From assembly GCF_036226885.1 (NCBI RefSeq), contig NZ_CP109027.1:7688001-7752000 (forward strand): a stretch of 64,000 bases of DNA. Reading direction: 5' to 3'. The notes beneath the pieces were generated by a model, which did no database searches, was not told the origin of the DNA, and saw nothing but the letters and a program-made list of their open reading frames with translations. Positions within the stretch are counted from its first letter, which is position 1. Every line of letters begins with the position of its first letter. This DNA comes from Streptomyces sp. NBC_00663. GTDB taxonomy: Bacteria > Actinomycetota > Actinomycetes > Streptomycetales > Streptomycetaceae. Made by a program: the position numbers and the translations under genes. Below are positions 8,158 through 16,282 of the stretch, one piece after another.

Positions 8158-8189
8158 ACGGCTCCCCGCAGGGTGCGACGGGGAGCCGT
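8158..8189 (-). terminator. hairpin downstream of the His-rich protein gene
   Basis: Eleven-base perfect arms (ACGGCTCCCCG / CGGGGAGCCGT) around a 10-base loop lie 22 bases beyond the stop of the His-rich gene. There is no T-run, as is common in high-GC actinomycetes. It separates that gene from the kinase promoter. Confidence 0.6.
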
Positions 8190-8210
8190 GAGGGTGTCTT
8201 CCCGGACCGG

Positions 8211-8507
8211 TCAGTGATCGTCCCAGTGCCCGTTGTGCGCGGCGTGCCGGTGGCCGTCGTGGAGATAGTCGACATGGTCGCCGTGCAGGACGCTCTCATG
8301 GCCGCAGCCGTCCCCGTGCCGGTGTTCGTGCCCCTCGTGGGCGACATGGTCGCCCGGCTCGCACTCGTCCCAGTGGCCGCCGTGCTCGCGGTGCAGATGC
8401 CCGCCGTGGGCGTAGTCGACGTGGTCCCCGTGCGGCACCTCGGCGTGTCCGCAGTCGGGGCCGTGGGCGTGCGTGTGGGAGGCGTGTTCCTGGTGGAGGG
8501 TGCTCAT
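8211..8507 (-). CDS. small histidine-rich metal-binding protein with two tandem repeats
   Basis: A 98-residue acidic cytosolic protein containing 27 His and 3 Cys, with no signal peptide or membrane segment. It consists mainly of two copies of a 29-residue unit (residues 19-47 and 68-96) with the pattern CGHxxVxHGDHVDYxHxGH followed by HxxHxGHWD; about 20 of 29 positions agree. A GAAGGTGAG ribosome site before the ATG at 8507 decides the start. His clusters of this kind bind Zn, Ni or Cu; a storage or buffering role is inferred. The gene is transcribed away from the quinone oxidoreductase and ends with a hairpin. Confidence 0.75.
   Translation of the reverse strand: MSTLHQEHASHTHAHGPDCGHAEVPHGDHVDYAHGGHLHREHGGHWDECEPGDHVAHEGHEHRHGDGCGHESVLHGDHVDYLHDGHRHAAHNGHWDDH
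8220..8453 (-). repeat. tandem 87-bp coding repeat in the His-rich gene
   Basis: Units at 8367-8453 and 8220-8306 encode the two 29-residue His-rich modules and are separated by 60 bases coding for an acidic His-rich linker. The HGDHVDY block is identical in both, and both end in GHWD. Confidence 0.75.
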
Positions 8508-8626
8508 GTGCTCACCTTCGGAGAGGCCTGGGTCTTGCCGATGACGTCGGACAGGCTGCCACGCGAACGCCGCATATCCGGGCATCCCGCTTGCGTGGCG
8601 TCCGGCCACCCCGGAGGGTCGGTGCC

Positions 8627-9637
8627 ATGAAGGCCATCAGCTACTCACACTACGGCGGCCCCGAGGTCCTCGCGTACGGCGATGTGCGCGACCCCAAGGT
8701 CGGGGTCGACGCGGTGCTGGTCAAGGTCCGCGCGGCGGCCGTCAACCCGGTCGACTGGCACTGCCGCGAGGGGCACCTCGACCAGATCCTCGACCCCGTC
8801 TTCCCGGTGGTTCCCGGCTGGGACGTCTCCGGGGTGGTCGTCCAGCTCGGCGTCTCCGTCACGGAGTTCGAGGTCGGCGACGAGGTCGTCGGCTATGTCC
8901 GCGAGGACTTCCTGTCCCGCGGCACCTTCGCCCAGTACGTGGCCGCCCCCGTGCGCACCCTGGCCCGCAAGCCCCGCAACCTCTCCTTCGAGGAGGCGGC
9001 CGGCCTGCCGCTGACCGGTCTGACCGCCTACCAGGTGCTCGTCAAGGCGCTCCAGGTCAAACGCGGTGAGACGGTCCTCGTGCACGCCGCGGCCGGCGGG
9101 GTCGGCTCGATCGCGGTGCAGCTCGCCCGGCACATCGGCGCCCGGGTCATCGGTACGGCGAGCCCGGCCAACCACGACTTCGTACGCGGCCTCGGCGGCG
9201 AACCGGTCGAGTACGGCGAGGGCCTGGCCGAGCGGGTGCGCGGGCTGGCCCCCGAGGGCGTGGACGCGGCGTTCGACACGATCGGCGGCGAGACGCTGAC
9301 GGTCTCCGCCAACCTCCTGGCCCCCGAGGGCCGCCTGGTCTCCATCGCGGACGGCGAGGTCGTCGCCTACGGCGGCCGCTACTACTGGGTCCGCCCCGAC
9401 GCCGACGACCTCCAGCGCCTGTCCGAACTCGCGGAACAAGGCGTGGTCTCGGTGCATGTCTCGGAGACCTTCCCGCTGGAACGGGCGGCGGAGGCACAGC
9501 GGCTGAACCAGGAGGGGCGGACCAGGGGGAAGATCGTGGTCACGGTGGACTGGGAGACGGAGGACGAGGGGGAAGGGGAGGAGGGCGAGGGTGAGAGCGA
9601 GGGGGAGGCGGGAAGCCAGGGCGCCGGTCGGCCCTAG
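8627..9637 (+). CDS. NADP-dependent quinone oxidoreductase (MDR family)
   Basis: This 336-residue zinc-free medium-chain dehydrogenase/reductase has the GroES-like N-terminus (PEVLAYGDV, NPVDWHCREG) and a Rossmann domain with VLVHAAAGGVGSIAVQLAR; AFDTIGGET matches quinone oxidoreductases. The ATG at 8627 follows GGAGGG by 8 bases. The last 28 or so residues are an added Glu/Gly/Ser low-complexity tail (EDEGEGEEGEGESEGEAG) that the family does not need. The stop codon overlaps the stop of the convergent DUF202 gene in the sequence CTAG. Reaction inferred: two-electron reduction of quinones or enones. Confidence 0.85.
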   Translation: MKAISYSHYGGPEVLAYGDVRDPKVGVDAVLVKVRAAAVNPVDWHCREGHLDQILDPVFPVVPGWDVSGVVVQLGVSVTEFEVGDEVVGYVREDFLSRGTFAQYVAAPVRTLARKPRNLSFEEAAGLPLTGLTAYQVLVKALQVKRGETVLVHAAAGGVGSIAVQLARHIGARVIGTASPANHDFVRGLGGEPVEYGEGLAERVRGLAPEGVDAAFDTIGGETLTVSANLLAPEGRLVSIADGEVVAYGGRYYWVRPDADDLQRLSELAEQGVVSVHVSETFPLERAAEAQRLNQEGRTRGKIVVTVDWETEDEGEGEEGEGESEGEAGSQGAGRP

Positions 9638-9960
9638 AAGACCAACGCCGCCCCGCACACCGCCACCGCCACCGTGCACAGCGCCGCGGCCGTGGCGTGC
9701 CGCGGCGTGAGCGCCGACGGGCTCGTGTCCGCGGCGAGCACGCGGATGCGCCGGTGCGCGAGCAGCAGGAAGCCCAGCCACAGCACGGTGCACAGGGCGC
9801 ACGCCACGACGCCGACCGCGGACAGCCCGCCGTGCAGCGCGGTCTTCACGGCGAGGACGGCGGAGACGGTGCCGGACAGCGTCGTACGACGCCACGCGAG
9901 CCGCGTGCGCTCCGGCTGGAGCCCCGGATCGCGTCCGGCGTCGGTGACCGCCGCGCTCAC
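9634..9960 (-). CDS. DUF202 membrane protein (second of pair)
   Basis: A 108-residue protein of the DUF202/YidH-like family: a short N-terminus with the family motif ERTRLAWRRTTLS, then three hydrophobic segments. GTG at 9960 overlaps the stop of the upstream DUF202 gene (GTGA), so the two proteins are probably made together and may form a heteromeric inner-membrane complex of unknown function. It converges on the oxidoreductase gene with overlapping stop codons. Confidence 0.75.
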   Translation of the reverse strand: MSAAVTDAGRDPGLQPERTRLAWRRTTLSGTVSAVLAVKTALHGGLSAVGVVACALCTVLWLGFLLLAHRRIRVLAADTSPSALTPRHATAAALCTVAVAVCGAALVF

Positions 9961-10349
9961 CCCTCCCACCCGACGAGCACGACGAAGACCATCGCGAGGG
10001 CGACGACCGCGACGACCACGCTCAGCAGCGCCGGGAACCGTGACACCGGCAGATCCTCGCCCCGGCGCATCGCCCGTTCGCACCGCATCCAGTGATTGAC
10101 CGCCCGCAGGGAGCACAGCACACCGGCGCCGAGCAGCGCGAGTGCCAGCCCGACCCGCCAGCCCCAGCGCAGGTCCGGCAGGAACTGGTCCACGGCGAAG
10201 CCCCCGCCGATCAGCGCGAGCGCGGTGCGCAGCCAGGCGAGGAAGGTGCGCTCGTTGGCGAGCGAGAACCGGTAGTCGGGCGTACCGCCTTCCTCCCGGA
10301 TCTCCTCGGGCGCGAACCAGAGCCGGACGTTCCGTGCGAATTCGATCAC
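9957..10349 (-). CDS. DUF202 membrane protein (YidH-like)
   Basis: This 130-residue protein carries the DUF202 signature (YRFSLANERTFLAWLRTALALIGGG) and three predicted membrane helices, like E. coli YidH, whose function is unknown. GTG at 10349 is the start; there is no clear ribosome site. It is the first gene of a two-gene unit with the smaller DUF202 protein. The bases 10350-10484 upstream hold no gene that I can support. Confidence 0.82.
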   Translation of the reverse strand: MIEFARNVRLWFAPEEIREEGGTPDYRFSLANERTFLAWLRTALALIGGGFAVDQFLPDLRWGWRVGLALALLGAGVLCSLRAVNHWMRCERAMRRGEDLPVSRFPALLSVVVAVVALAMVFVVLVGWEG

Positions 10350-10484
10350 GCGCAGGACCCTACCCGGCGGGAGTTCGCGGACGAGCCCGAGGTGTTCGGC
10401 TGCTCTCGGCGTTCGCGGACGCGGAGGTACCGGGCGACGAGGGTGCCGGGTGGCCCACCCCCGGCCCCGCGGGCACGCTCCGCC

Positions 10485-11000
10485 TCAGCTCCCCTTCCGG
10501 TGCTCCCTGAGCCGTGCGTACGCGTCCACCCCGTCCGGCACCCACTCCCACTCCGTCAGCCGCCGCTCCACCTCGTCCTCGGTCAGGAAGTCGTGCCAGG
10601 CGACCTCCTCGACCTGCGGACTGACCGGCAGCTCGCAGCGCACCTCGTACACCGCCGACCACCAGGTCTGCCCGGCCCCGTCGTCGTACAGGAACTTGAA
10701 GAGAAAGGCCGGCCTCGGCAGTCCGGCGACCCCCAGCTCCTCCTCGGCCTCGCGCAGCGCCGCGTCGTCGTAGGACTCACCCGCGCCTACCACCCCGCCG
10801 ACCCACATGTCGTACAGGGACGGGAAGACCAGCTTGGTCGGGGTGCGACGGTGCACGAAGAGCCGGCCTTGCGCGTCCCGCGCCTGGATGAAGACGCAGC
10901 GGTGCCGCAGGCCACGGGCGTAGGCCTCACCGCGCGGGGACTGTCCGACGACCTGGTCGTGCTCGTCGACGATGTCGAGGATCTCGTCAGCAGCGCTCAT
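10485..11000 (-). CDS. NUDIX hydrolase (YfcD-like)
   Basis: This 171-residue NUDIX protein has an exact NUDIX box, GVVGAGESYDDAALREAEEEL followed by GV, fitting GX5EX7REUXEEXGU. The part before it (RCVFIQARDAQGRLFVHRRT) resembles the isopentenyl-diphosphate isomerase-like YfcD branch, whose substrate is not firmly known. ATG at 11000 is used; a TTG four codons upstream is possible, and neither has a good ribosome site. It probably hydrolyses a nucleoside diphosphate derivative in the cytosol. Confidence 0.85.
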   Translation of the reverse strand: MSAADEILDIVDEHDQVVGQSPRGEAYARGLRHRCVFIQARDAQGRLFVHRRTPTKLVFPSLYDMWVGGVVGAGESYDDAALREAEEELGVAGLPRPAFLFKFLYDDGAGQTWWSAVYEVRCELPVSPQVEEVAWHDFLTEDEVERRLTEWEWVPDGVDAYARLREHRKGS

Positions 11001-11047
11001 GGAGCCATCCAAGCAGTCCGATCAAGCGCGCCGCCGGGTGAGCGGCC

Positions 11048-11959
11048 TCAGTTCGGCTGAAGCCTGCGCGCCCGAACCGCCTCCGCCGCCCCGCTCGGCA
11101 TGGCCGGGTGCAGCCCGAGCAGCATGATGCCCACCACGACCGCCGCGAGCCCCGCCGCCTCCCACGCCAGTGCCCCCGTGTCGGTGCGGAGCCGGTCGCC
11201 GAGGAAGCCGACGCCGCAGATGATGCCGGCGAGGGGCTGGGCGGCGGTCAGGGCGGGCAGGGACATACGGAGGGAGGCCGTCTCGAAGGCGCTCTGGACG
11301 AGGACCAGACCGGTCACGCCGAGCGCGAGGACGGCGTACGGCTGCCAGCCGGTGAGGACCTCCATGAGGCCGCCCTCGGAGAAGCGCTGGCCGGTGACGC
11401 GGGTGAGGGCGTCCTGGACGCCGTAGAGGAGTCCGGCCGCGACGGCCAGCAGGGCCGGGCCCGAGCTGAGGCGCGAGCGCTTGGCGTACGTCGTCAGCAG
11501 CAGCGCGAACCCGATCATGGCGCCGATGATCAGCCAGTGGCGGAAGGGGTCGGCCACGGCGGAGCCGCCGCGCGGCTCGCCCGCCACGATGAACGCCGTC
11601 ACCCCGCCCGCGAGCAGCAGCAGCCCCGCCCAGCCCTGGCGGCCGAGGGACTGCTTGGTCTGGTGCCGGGAGAGGGCCATCGCGAACAGGAGGTTGGTCG
11701 CCAGCAGCGGCTCCACCAGGGAGATCTCGCCCTGTCCCAGCGCGATCGCGCCGAGGACCATGCCGACCACCATCAGTCCGATGCCGCCGAGCCAGCGCGG
11801 TACCCGCACCAGGTCGAGGAGCAGCCGGGGCGAGAGGAAGTCGTTCAGGGGCGCACGCTGGGCCGCGTTCTGCTGGAGGACGAAGCCGATGCCCAAGCAG
11901 CAGGCCGCGCTCACGGCGAGAACCAAGACCAGAACCGACACGCTGCGTACCTCGATCAC
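11048..11959 (-). CDS. DMT-superfamily membrane transporter
   Basis: This 303-residue protein has about nine to ten hydrophobic segments in two EamA-like halves (SAACCLGIGFVLQQNAAQRA at the start, GLLYGVQDALTRV opening the second half). Such proteins are drug/metabolite exporters or, in the NIPA-like branch, Mg2+ transporters; the start motif with FVLQQ is closer to NIPA-like members. Substrate unknown. Start is GTG at 11959. It is transcribed in the same direction as the NUDIX gene, 47 bases upstream of it. Confidence 0.75.
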   Translation of the reverse strand: MIEVRSVSVLVLVLAVSAACCLGIGFVLQQNAAQRAPLNDFLSPRLLLDLVRVPRWLGGIGLMVVGMVLGAIALGQGEISLVEPLLATNLLFAMALSRHQTKQSLGRQGWAGLLLLAGGVTAFIVAGEPRGGSAVADPFRHWLIIGAMIGFALLLTTYAKRSRLSSGPALLAVAAGLLYGVQDALTRVTGQRFSEGGLMEVLTGWQPYAVLALGVTGLVLVQSAFETASLRMSLPALTAAQPLAGIICGVGFLGDRLRTDTGALAWEAAGLAAVVVGIMLLGLHPAMPSGAAEAVRARRLQPN

Positions 11960-12373
11960 TCGGCCGGGCCACGGGGCGGGTTAGGGGCCGACTGTAGCGC
12001 CGTTGACCCCGGCCTGCTCCCGGGAGTACCCGGATCCGGGCGGTTGACTCGGCCACGCATCGGGACGGCGCGGCCTTTCCGTCATGGTGGGCGCCCTAGT
12101 CGCGCGGCGCCATGGCGTGCGCCACATCCGGGGCACATCCGGGCGATGTCCAGGCACGGAGTACCGCCGTGAATATTCACAACTGCCCCACCAGTCCCAC
12201 AAGTTGACGCGTGTAACGCCCGTTCGAACCTTGACGGGAACCATTGGCTGCGGGTTTGCTGTCCGTGATCAGTTGCCCACGCCCTGATGATCGGTTCCGC
12301 CGGTCAGCCCCGTGGGCCAGTTGCCCCTGCCGACAGTCGACGTCGCGCCACGTCGCACGAGGAAGTCTCCGCG
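11960..12373. other. 414-bp divergent intergenic region
   Basis: No gene is supported here. It contains an 11-base direct repeat based on CACATCCGGG (about 12123-12143) and a perfect 12-base palindrome, GTGAATATTCAC, at 12169-12180, the only AT-rich dyad in the neighbourhood. Both could be regulator sites for the divergent DMT transporter and the 12374 gene. No recognisable -10/-35 pair could be assigned with confidence. Confidence 0.45.
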
Positions 12374-13324
12374 GTGTCCCCACCCCCGCCACCCCTCGGC
12401 CGCAGCCGCCGACGCGCGGCCCAGGCCTTCGACGCCGCCCTCGACGACGCCGAACTCGTCGCCGCCCGCTCCGCCCTCGCCCAGGGCCGCTGGCAGGCCG
12501 CCCGCTCACTCCTCGCCCACACGGGCGACGACTGGGACCTGCGCGGTCACCGCGTCACCGGCCTCGCCCAGGAGCCCTACAGCGCCGCCTGGACGCGCGA
12601 CTGGCAGCTCGCCGAACCCGAGTCCGCCGACGCCGCCGTCCTGCTCGCCCTCGCCCAGGTCCAGCGCGCCCTGCGCGGCAAGGAGAAGCCGGACCGCGCC
12701 CGCGAGGCCTGCCGTGCCGCCGCCGACCGGGCGCCCGCGGATCCCACGCCCTGGCTGGGCCTGCTCCTGCTGGAGCAGGGCTCTACCGCCGCCGAGAACG
12801 CGGTCCGGCTCTTCGAGCAGATCCGCGCGCGCTTCGCCGACCACCACCACGCCCACCACCTGATGGTCGCCCGCCTCGCCGAGCACCGCGCCGCTTCCGG
12901 CCCCGACCCGCTCCACGAGGTCTACGACTTCGCCACCTGGGCCGCCGAGCAGGCCCCCGCCGACTCGCCGCTCGCGATCCTCCCGGTCATCGCCCACGCC
13001 GAGCGCTACCGCGTCCTCGCCACCGCCGGACACGAGCCCCCCGACCCGGCCGCCTCGGGACACTGGGTCGGCCGCCGGGCCCGCCAGGTGATGAAGTCCG
13101 CGTTCGACTGGTGGCTGGAGTGGGAGCACGAGGGCCACCCCCGCCGACTGGTCGACCTCAACTTCCTCGCCCACGCCAAGGTCTGCGAGGGCCGCGGCGC
13201 CGAGGCCGCCGCCCTCTTCCACCGCATCGGCGAGCACGCCACCCCGGCCCCCTGGTCGTACCCCGACCGGGACCCGCACTCCGCCTTCCGTGCCGCACGC
13301 GACAGCGCGCTCGGCACGGCGTAA
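12374..13324 (+). CDS. conserved hypothetical protein, TPR-like
   Basis: A 316-residue soluble protein, Ala/Arg-rich and helical. Repeated helix pairs (ARSALAQGRWQAARSLLAHT, AREACRAAADRAPADPTPWL) suggest tetratricopeptide-like packing. GTG at 12374, about 9 bases after GAGGAAG, is preferred to the ATG at 12287. It lies 30 bases in front of the APC transporter and is probably cotranscribed with it. I do not recognise a characterised homologue. Confidence 0.6.
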   Translation: MSPPPPPLGRSRRRAAQAFDAALDDAELVAARSALAQGRWQAARSLLAHTGDDWDLRGHRVTGLAQEPYSAAWTRDWQLAEPESADAAVLLALAQVQRALRGKEKPDRAREACRAAADRAPADPTPWLGLLLLEQGSTAAENAVRLFEQIRARFADHHHAHHLMVARLAEHRAASGPDPLHEVYDFATWAAEQAPADSPLAILPVIAHAERYRVLATAGHEPPDPAASGHWVGRRARQVMKSAFDWWLEWEHEGHPRRLVDLNFLAHAKVCEGRGAEAAALFHRIGEHATPAPWSYPDRDPHSAFRAARDSALGTA

Positions 13325-13354
13325 CGCCCCCGAACCCAACTAAGGACGGTCCCG

Positions 13355-14878
13355 ATGACCACGAGCAGAGCCAGCGCCGGCGACGGCATCAGTACCTACA
13401 AGGGCCAGGAGCGGGCCCTGCGCGCCGACCGCCTGGGCACCGGCGGCCTGCTCCTCTCCGTCCTCGCCGCGACCGCCCCCCTCATGGTCGTCGCGGGTGT
13501 CATGCCCACCACATTCGCGGTGATGGGCATCGTCGGCCAGCCGCTGCTCTTCGTCGTCCTCGGCGTGATCCTCATCCTCTTCAGCGTCGGCTACGCCGAG
13601 ATGAGCCGGCACGTCCACAACGCGGGCGCCTTCTACGCGTACATCTCCCGCGGCCTCGGCGGCACCGCCGGCGCGAGCGCGGCCCTGGTCGCCCTGGTCG
13701 CCTACAACGCCCTCCAGGTCGGCATCTACGGCATCTTCGGCTTCGAGGTCTCCGGCCTCTTCGCCACCTACGCCGACCTGGAGATCGCCTGGTGGATACC
13801 GGCGCTCGCGGCGGTGGCCGCCGTCGGCGCGCTGGGCTGGCTGAAGATCGACGTCAACGCGAAGGTGCTCGGCGTCCTGCTGGTCATCGAGGTCGCCCTG
13901 GTCGTCATCTTCGACATCGCCGCCGTCGCCGACCCCGCCAAGGAGGGCCTGTCCCTGCACGCCTTCAACCCGGACACCCTCACCGGCGCGGGCGTCGGCA
14001 CCGCGCTCTGCTTCTGCATCGCCGCCTTCCTCGGCTTCGAGCAGGCGCCCGTGTACGCCGAGGAGACCAGCCGCCCGCACGTCCTGGTGCCGCGCGTGAT
14101 GTTCCTCGCGGTCGGCGGGGTCGCCGTCTTCTTCGCGCTCAGCAGCTGGGCCCTCACCGTCGCCACCGGCCCCTCCGCGATCGTCGGCGAGTCCCAGCAA
14201 CAGAGCGCCGGACTCCTCTTCGGCCTCACCGAGTCCCGCCTCGGCGGCACCTTCACCGACGTCCTGCACGTGCTCTTCGTGACCGGCATGTTCGCGGCCA
14301 TGGTCAGCTTCCACAACGTCGTCGCCCGCTACGCCTTCGCCATGGGCCGCGAGGGCCTGCTGCCGCGCGCCTTCGGCCGTACGACGGATTCGAGCGGCGC
14401 ACCCGGCACGGGTTCGCTCCTCCAGACCGCCGTCTCCGCGCTGGTCGTGATCGCCTTCGCGGTCGCCGACGACAAGCCGACTGGCGACCCGACCGAGCCC
14501 GTCCTGCATCTGTTCACCTGGGGCGGCAACATCGGCGCCCTCGGCGTGATCCTGCTGATGGCCGCGGCCTCCTTCTCGGTCGTCGTCTTCTTCGCCCGCC
14601 GCGGCGCCGCCGGCGCCCAGGCCTGGCGGCTGGTCACCTCCGCCGTCGCGGGCACCGCCCTCCTCGTCATCGCCGGCTACACGGTCAAGGACTTCGACGT
14701 CCTGGTCGGCGCGGGCCCCGGCTCGTCCCTGAGCTGGCTCCTGCCCGGCATCATCGGCGCGGCCGTGCTCGTCGGCCTCGCCCAGGGCCTGTACCTGCGC
14801 TCCCGCTCACCGGAGGCCCACGCCCGCATCGGCCTGGGCAACGAGGCGTTCCAGCTGGAGAAGGCGGCGTCGTCGTAA
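13355..14878 (+). CDS. APC-family amino acid permease
   Basis: This 507-residue protein has twelve or so membrane segments. The first has the APC-type glycine-rich opening (GTGGLLLSVLAATAPLMVVAG), followed by the GYAEMSRHVHNAGAFYAYISRG block and the FLGFEQAPVYAEE motif of amino acid/polyamine/organocation transporters. It likely imports an amino acid or amine with protons; substrate cannot be assigned. ATG at 13355 follows AAGGACGG. A hairpin at 14904-14939 ends the unit. Confidence 0.85.
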   Translation: MTTSRASAGDGISTYKGQERALRADRLGTGGLLLSVLAATAPLMVVAGVMPTTFAVMGIVGQPLLFVVLGVILILFSVGYAEMSRHVHNAGAFYAYISRGLGGTAGASAALVALVAYNALQVGIYGIFGFEVSGLFATYADLEIAWWIPALAAVAAVGALGWLKIDVNAKVLGVLLVIEVALVVIFDIAAVADPAKEGLSLHAFNPDTLTGAGVGTALCFCIAAFLGFEQAPVYAEETSRPHVLVPRVMFLAVGGVAVFFALSSWALTVATGPSAIVGESQQQSAGLLFGLTESRLGGTFTDVLHVLFVTGMFAAMVSFHNVVARYAFAMGREGLLPRAFGRTTDSSGAPGTGSLLQTAVSALVVIAFAVADDKPTGDPTEPVLHLFTWGGNIGALGVILLMAAASFSVVVFFARRGAAGAQAWRLVTSAVAGTALLVIAGYTVKDFDVLVGAGPGSSLSWLLPGIIGAAVLVGLAQGLYLRSRSPEAHARIGLGNEAFQLEKAASS

Positions 14879-14903
14879 GAAGTCCTTACGAATCGCTGAC
14901 CGG

Positions 14904-14939
14904 CACCCGCGAACCCTGGTCCGCCGGGGTCCGCGGGTG
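14904..14939 (+). terminator. hairpin after the APC transporter
   Basis: Twelve-base arms (CACCCGCGAACC / GGTCCGCGGGTG) with one mismatch and a 12-base loop, 25 bases after the stop and immediately before the next gene. No T-run. Confidence 0.55.
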
Positions 14940-14952
14940 TTCGAATGACTAC

Positions 14953-15678
14953 GTGAATCCGGAACAACCCGAGGCGACAGGCAGGCCCATCGGCCGCCGC
15001 GTCCTCCTCGGCACCCTCGGCCTGGGCGCCGTCGGCGTGGTCACCGCGCCCACCCTGCAACGCGGTCTGGAGGCCTTCCTCGGCAGCGCCGCGGACAAGG
15101 ACCCCACCGGCCTCACCGGACTGCTCCCCAACGGCGGCGGCTTCCGCTACTACTCGGTCGCCTCCTCCGTCCCCCACAAGAACGCCGCGAACTACCGCCT
15201 GAGAATCGACGGCCTCGTCGACCGCCCGGCCACCTACACCCTCAACGACCTGCGCGCGCTGCCCCAGACCCGGATGGTCAAGGACGTCCAGTGCGTCACC
15301 GGCTGGCGGGTCCCGGACACCCCGTTCGAGGGCGTACGCCTCTCGCACCTGCTCGACACCGCCGGCGTCCGGGCCGAGGGCACCGCCATCCGCTTCTCCT
15401 GCTTCGACGGCACCTACACCGAGAGCCTCACCCTCGACCAGGCCCGCCGCGCCGACGTCCTGGTCGCCCTGCGCATGCAGGACAAGGACATCGGCCACTC
15501 CCACGGCGGCCCGGTCCGCCTCTATGTGGCCCCCATGTACTTCTACAAGTCCGCCAAGTGGCTCTCCGGCATCACCGTCACCAAGGACGTGGAGCCCGGC
15601 TACTGGGAGGGGCGCGGCTACGACGTCGACGCCTGGGTGGGCCGTTCGAACGGGCGGGACGATGACCCTACGAGCTGA
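14953..15678 (+). CDS. Tat-exported molybdopterin oxidoreductase (sulfite oxidase/MsrP family)
   Basis: This 241-residue protein has a twin-arginine-type signal (GRRVLLGTLGLGAVG) and an oxidoreductase molybdopterin-binding domain. The conserved Cys that ligates molybdenum is in VKDVQCVTGW; the FDGTYTESLTL and GGPVRLYVAPMYFYKS blocks follow. It lacks the C-terminal dimer domain of sulfite oxidase, as in MsrP (YedY), which repairs methionine sulfoxide outside the cytosol. The GTG at 14953 is the only reasonable start. The next gene, a cytochrome b, overlaps by 17 bases, so the pair probably forms a membrane electron path analogous to MsrPQ. The physiological substrate is inferred only. Confidence 0.85.
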   Translation: MNPEQPEATGRPIGRRVLLGTLGLGAVGVVTAPTLQRGLEAFLGSAADKDPTGLTGLLPNGGGFRYYSVASSVPHKNAANYRLRIDGLVDRPATYTLNDLRALPQTRMVKDVQCVTGWRVPDTPFEGVRLSHLLDTAGVRAEGTAIRFSCFDGTYTESLTLDQARRADVLVALRMQDKDIGHSHGGPVRLYVAPMYFYKSAKWLSGITVTKDVEPGYWEGRGYDVDAWVGRSNGRDDDPTS

Positions 15679-16282
15679 CGCCCCGCCCGCGACGAGGATC
15701 CGCCGCTTCGGACGCGCGCAACGCTGGGTCCACCGCACGACGGCCGCCCTGATGGGCGTCTGCGTGGCCACGGCTGCCTGTCTCTACATCCCCCAGTTCG
15801 CCGAACTCGTCGGCCGCCGCGAACTGGTGGTCCGTATCCACGAGTGGGCGGGCCTCGCCCTGCCCGTGCCGGTGCTCGCGGGCCTCGCCTCCCGCGCCTT
15901 CCGTGCCGACCTCGGCTTCCTCAACCGCTTCGGCCCGCACGACCGCCGCTGGCTCCACGCCGCCCTGCACCGCGACAAGCGCCCCTCCTCACGCCCCGCG
16001 GGCAAGTTCAACGCCGGGCAGAAGATCTACGCCTCCTGGATCGCCGGCGCCACCCTGGTCATGCTCGGCACGGGCCTGCTGATGTGGTTCACCCACCTCA
16101 CCCCGATCCAGTGGCGCACCAGCGCGACCTTCGTCCACGACTGGCTGGCCCTGACCATCGGCATCGTCCTCGCGGGCCACATCGGCATGGCCCTCGGCGA
16201 CCCGGAGGCCCGCCGCGGCCTGCGCACGGGCCTGGTCAGCAAGGAGTGGGCCGAGCGAGAGCACTCCCTGTGGCGCCACTGA
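15662..16282 (+). CDS. cytochrome b561/b6-type membrane subunit
   Basis: This 206-residue protein has four main hydrophobic segments and His residues in helices (HRTTAALMGV, HEWAGLALPVPV, FVHDWLALTIGIVLAGH) that can bind two hemes, as in formate dehydrogenase gamma and related b-type cytochromes. It overlaps the end of the molybdopterin enzyme gene by 17 bases, the usual sign of a two-subunit system feeding quinol electrons to the exported enzyme. It is not an obvious MsrQ by sequence pattern. Its 3' half is covered on the other strand by the tail of the 17335-15989 gene. Confidence 0.78.
   Translation: MTLRADAPPATRIRRFGRAQRWVHRTTAALMGVCVATAACLYIPQFAELVGRRELVVRIHEWAGLALPVPVLAGLASRAFRADLGFLNRFGPHDRRWLHAALHRDKRPSSRPAGKFNAGQKIYASWIAGATLVMLGTGLLMWFTHLTPIQWRTSATFVHDWLALTIGIVLAGHIGMALGDPEARRGLRTGLVSKEWAEREHSLWRH

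Noticed and set aside
10092..12172. Long open frames opposite the NUDIX and DMT genes
   Set aside because: Shadows of real genes: no motif, no ribosome site, biased composition; the minus-strand frames contain the NUDIX box and membrane segments.
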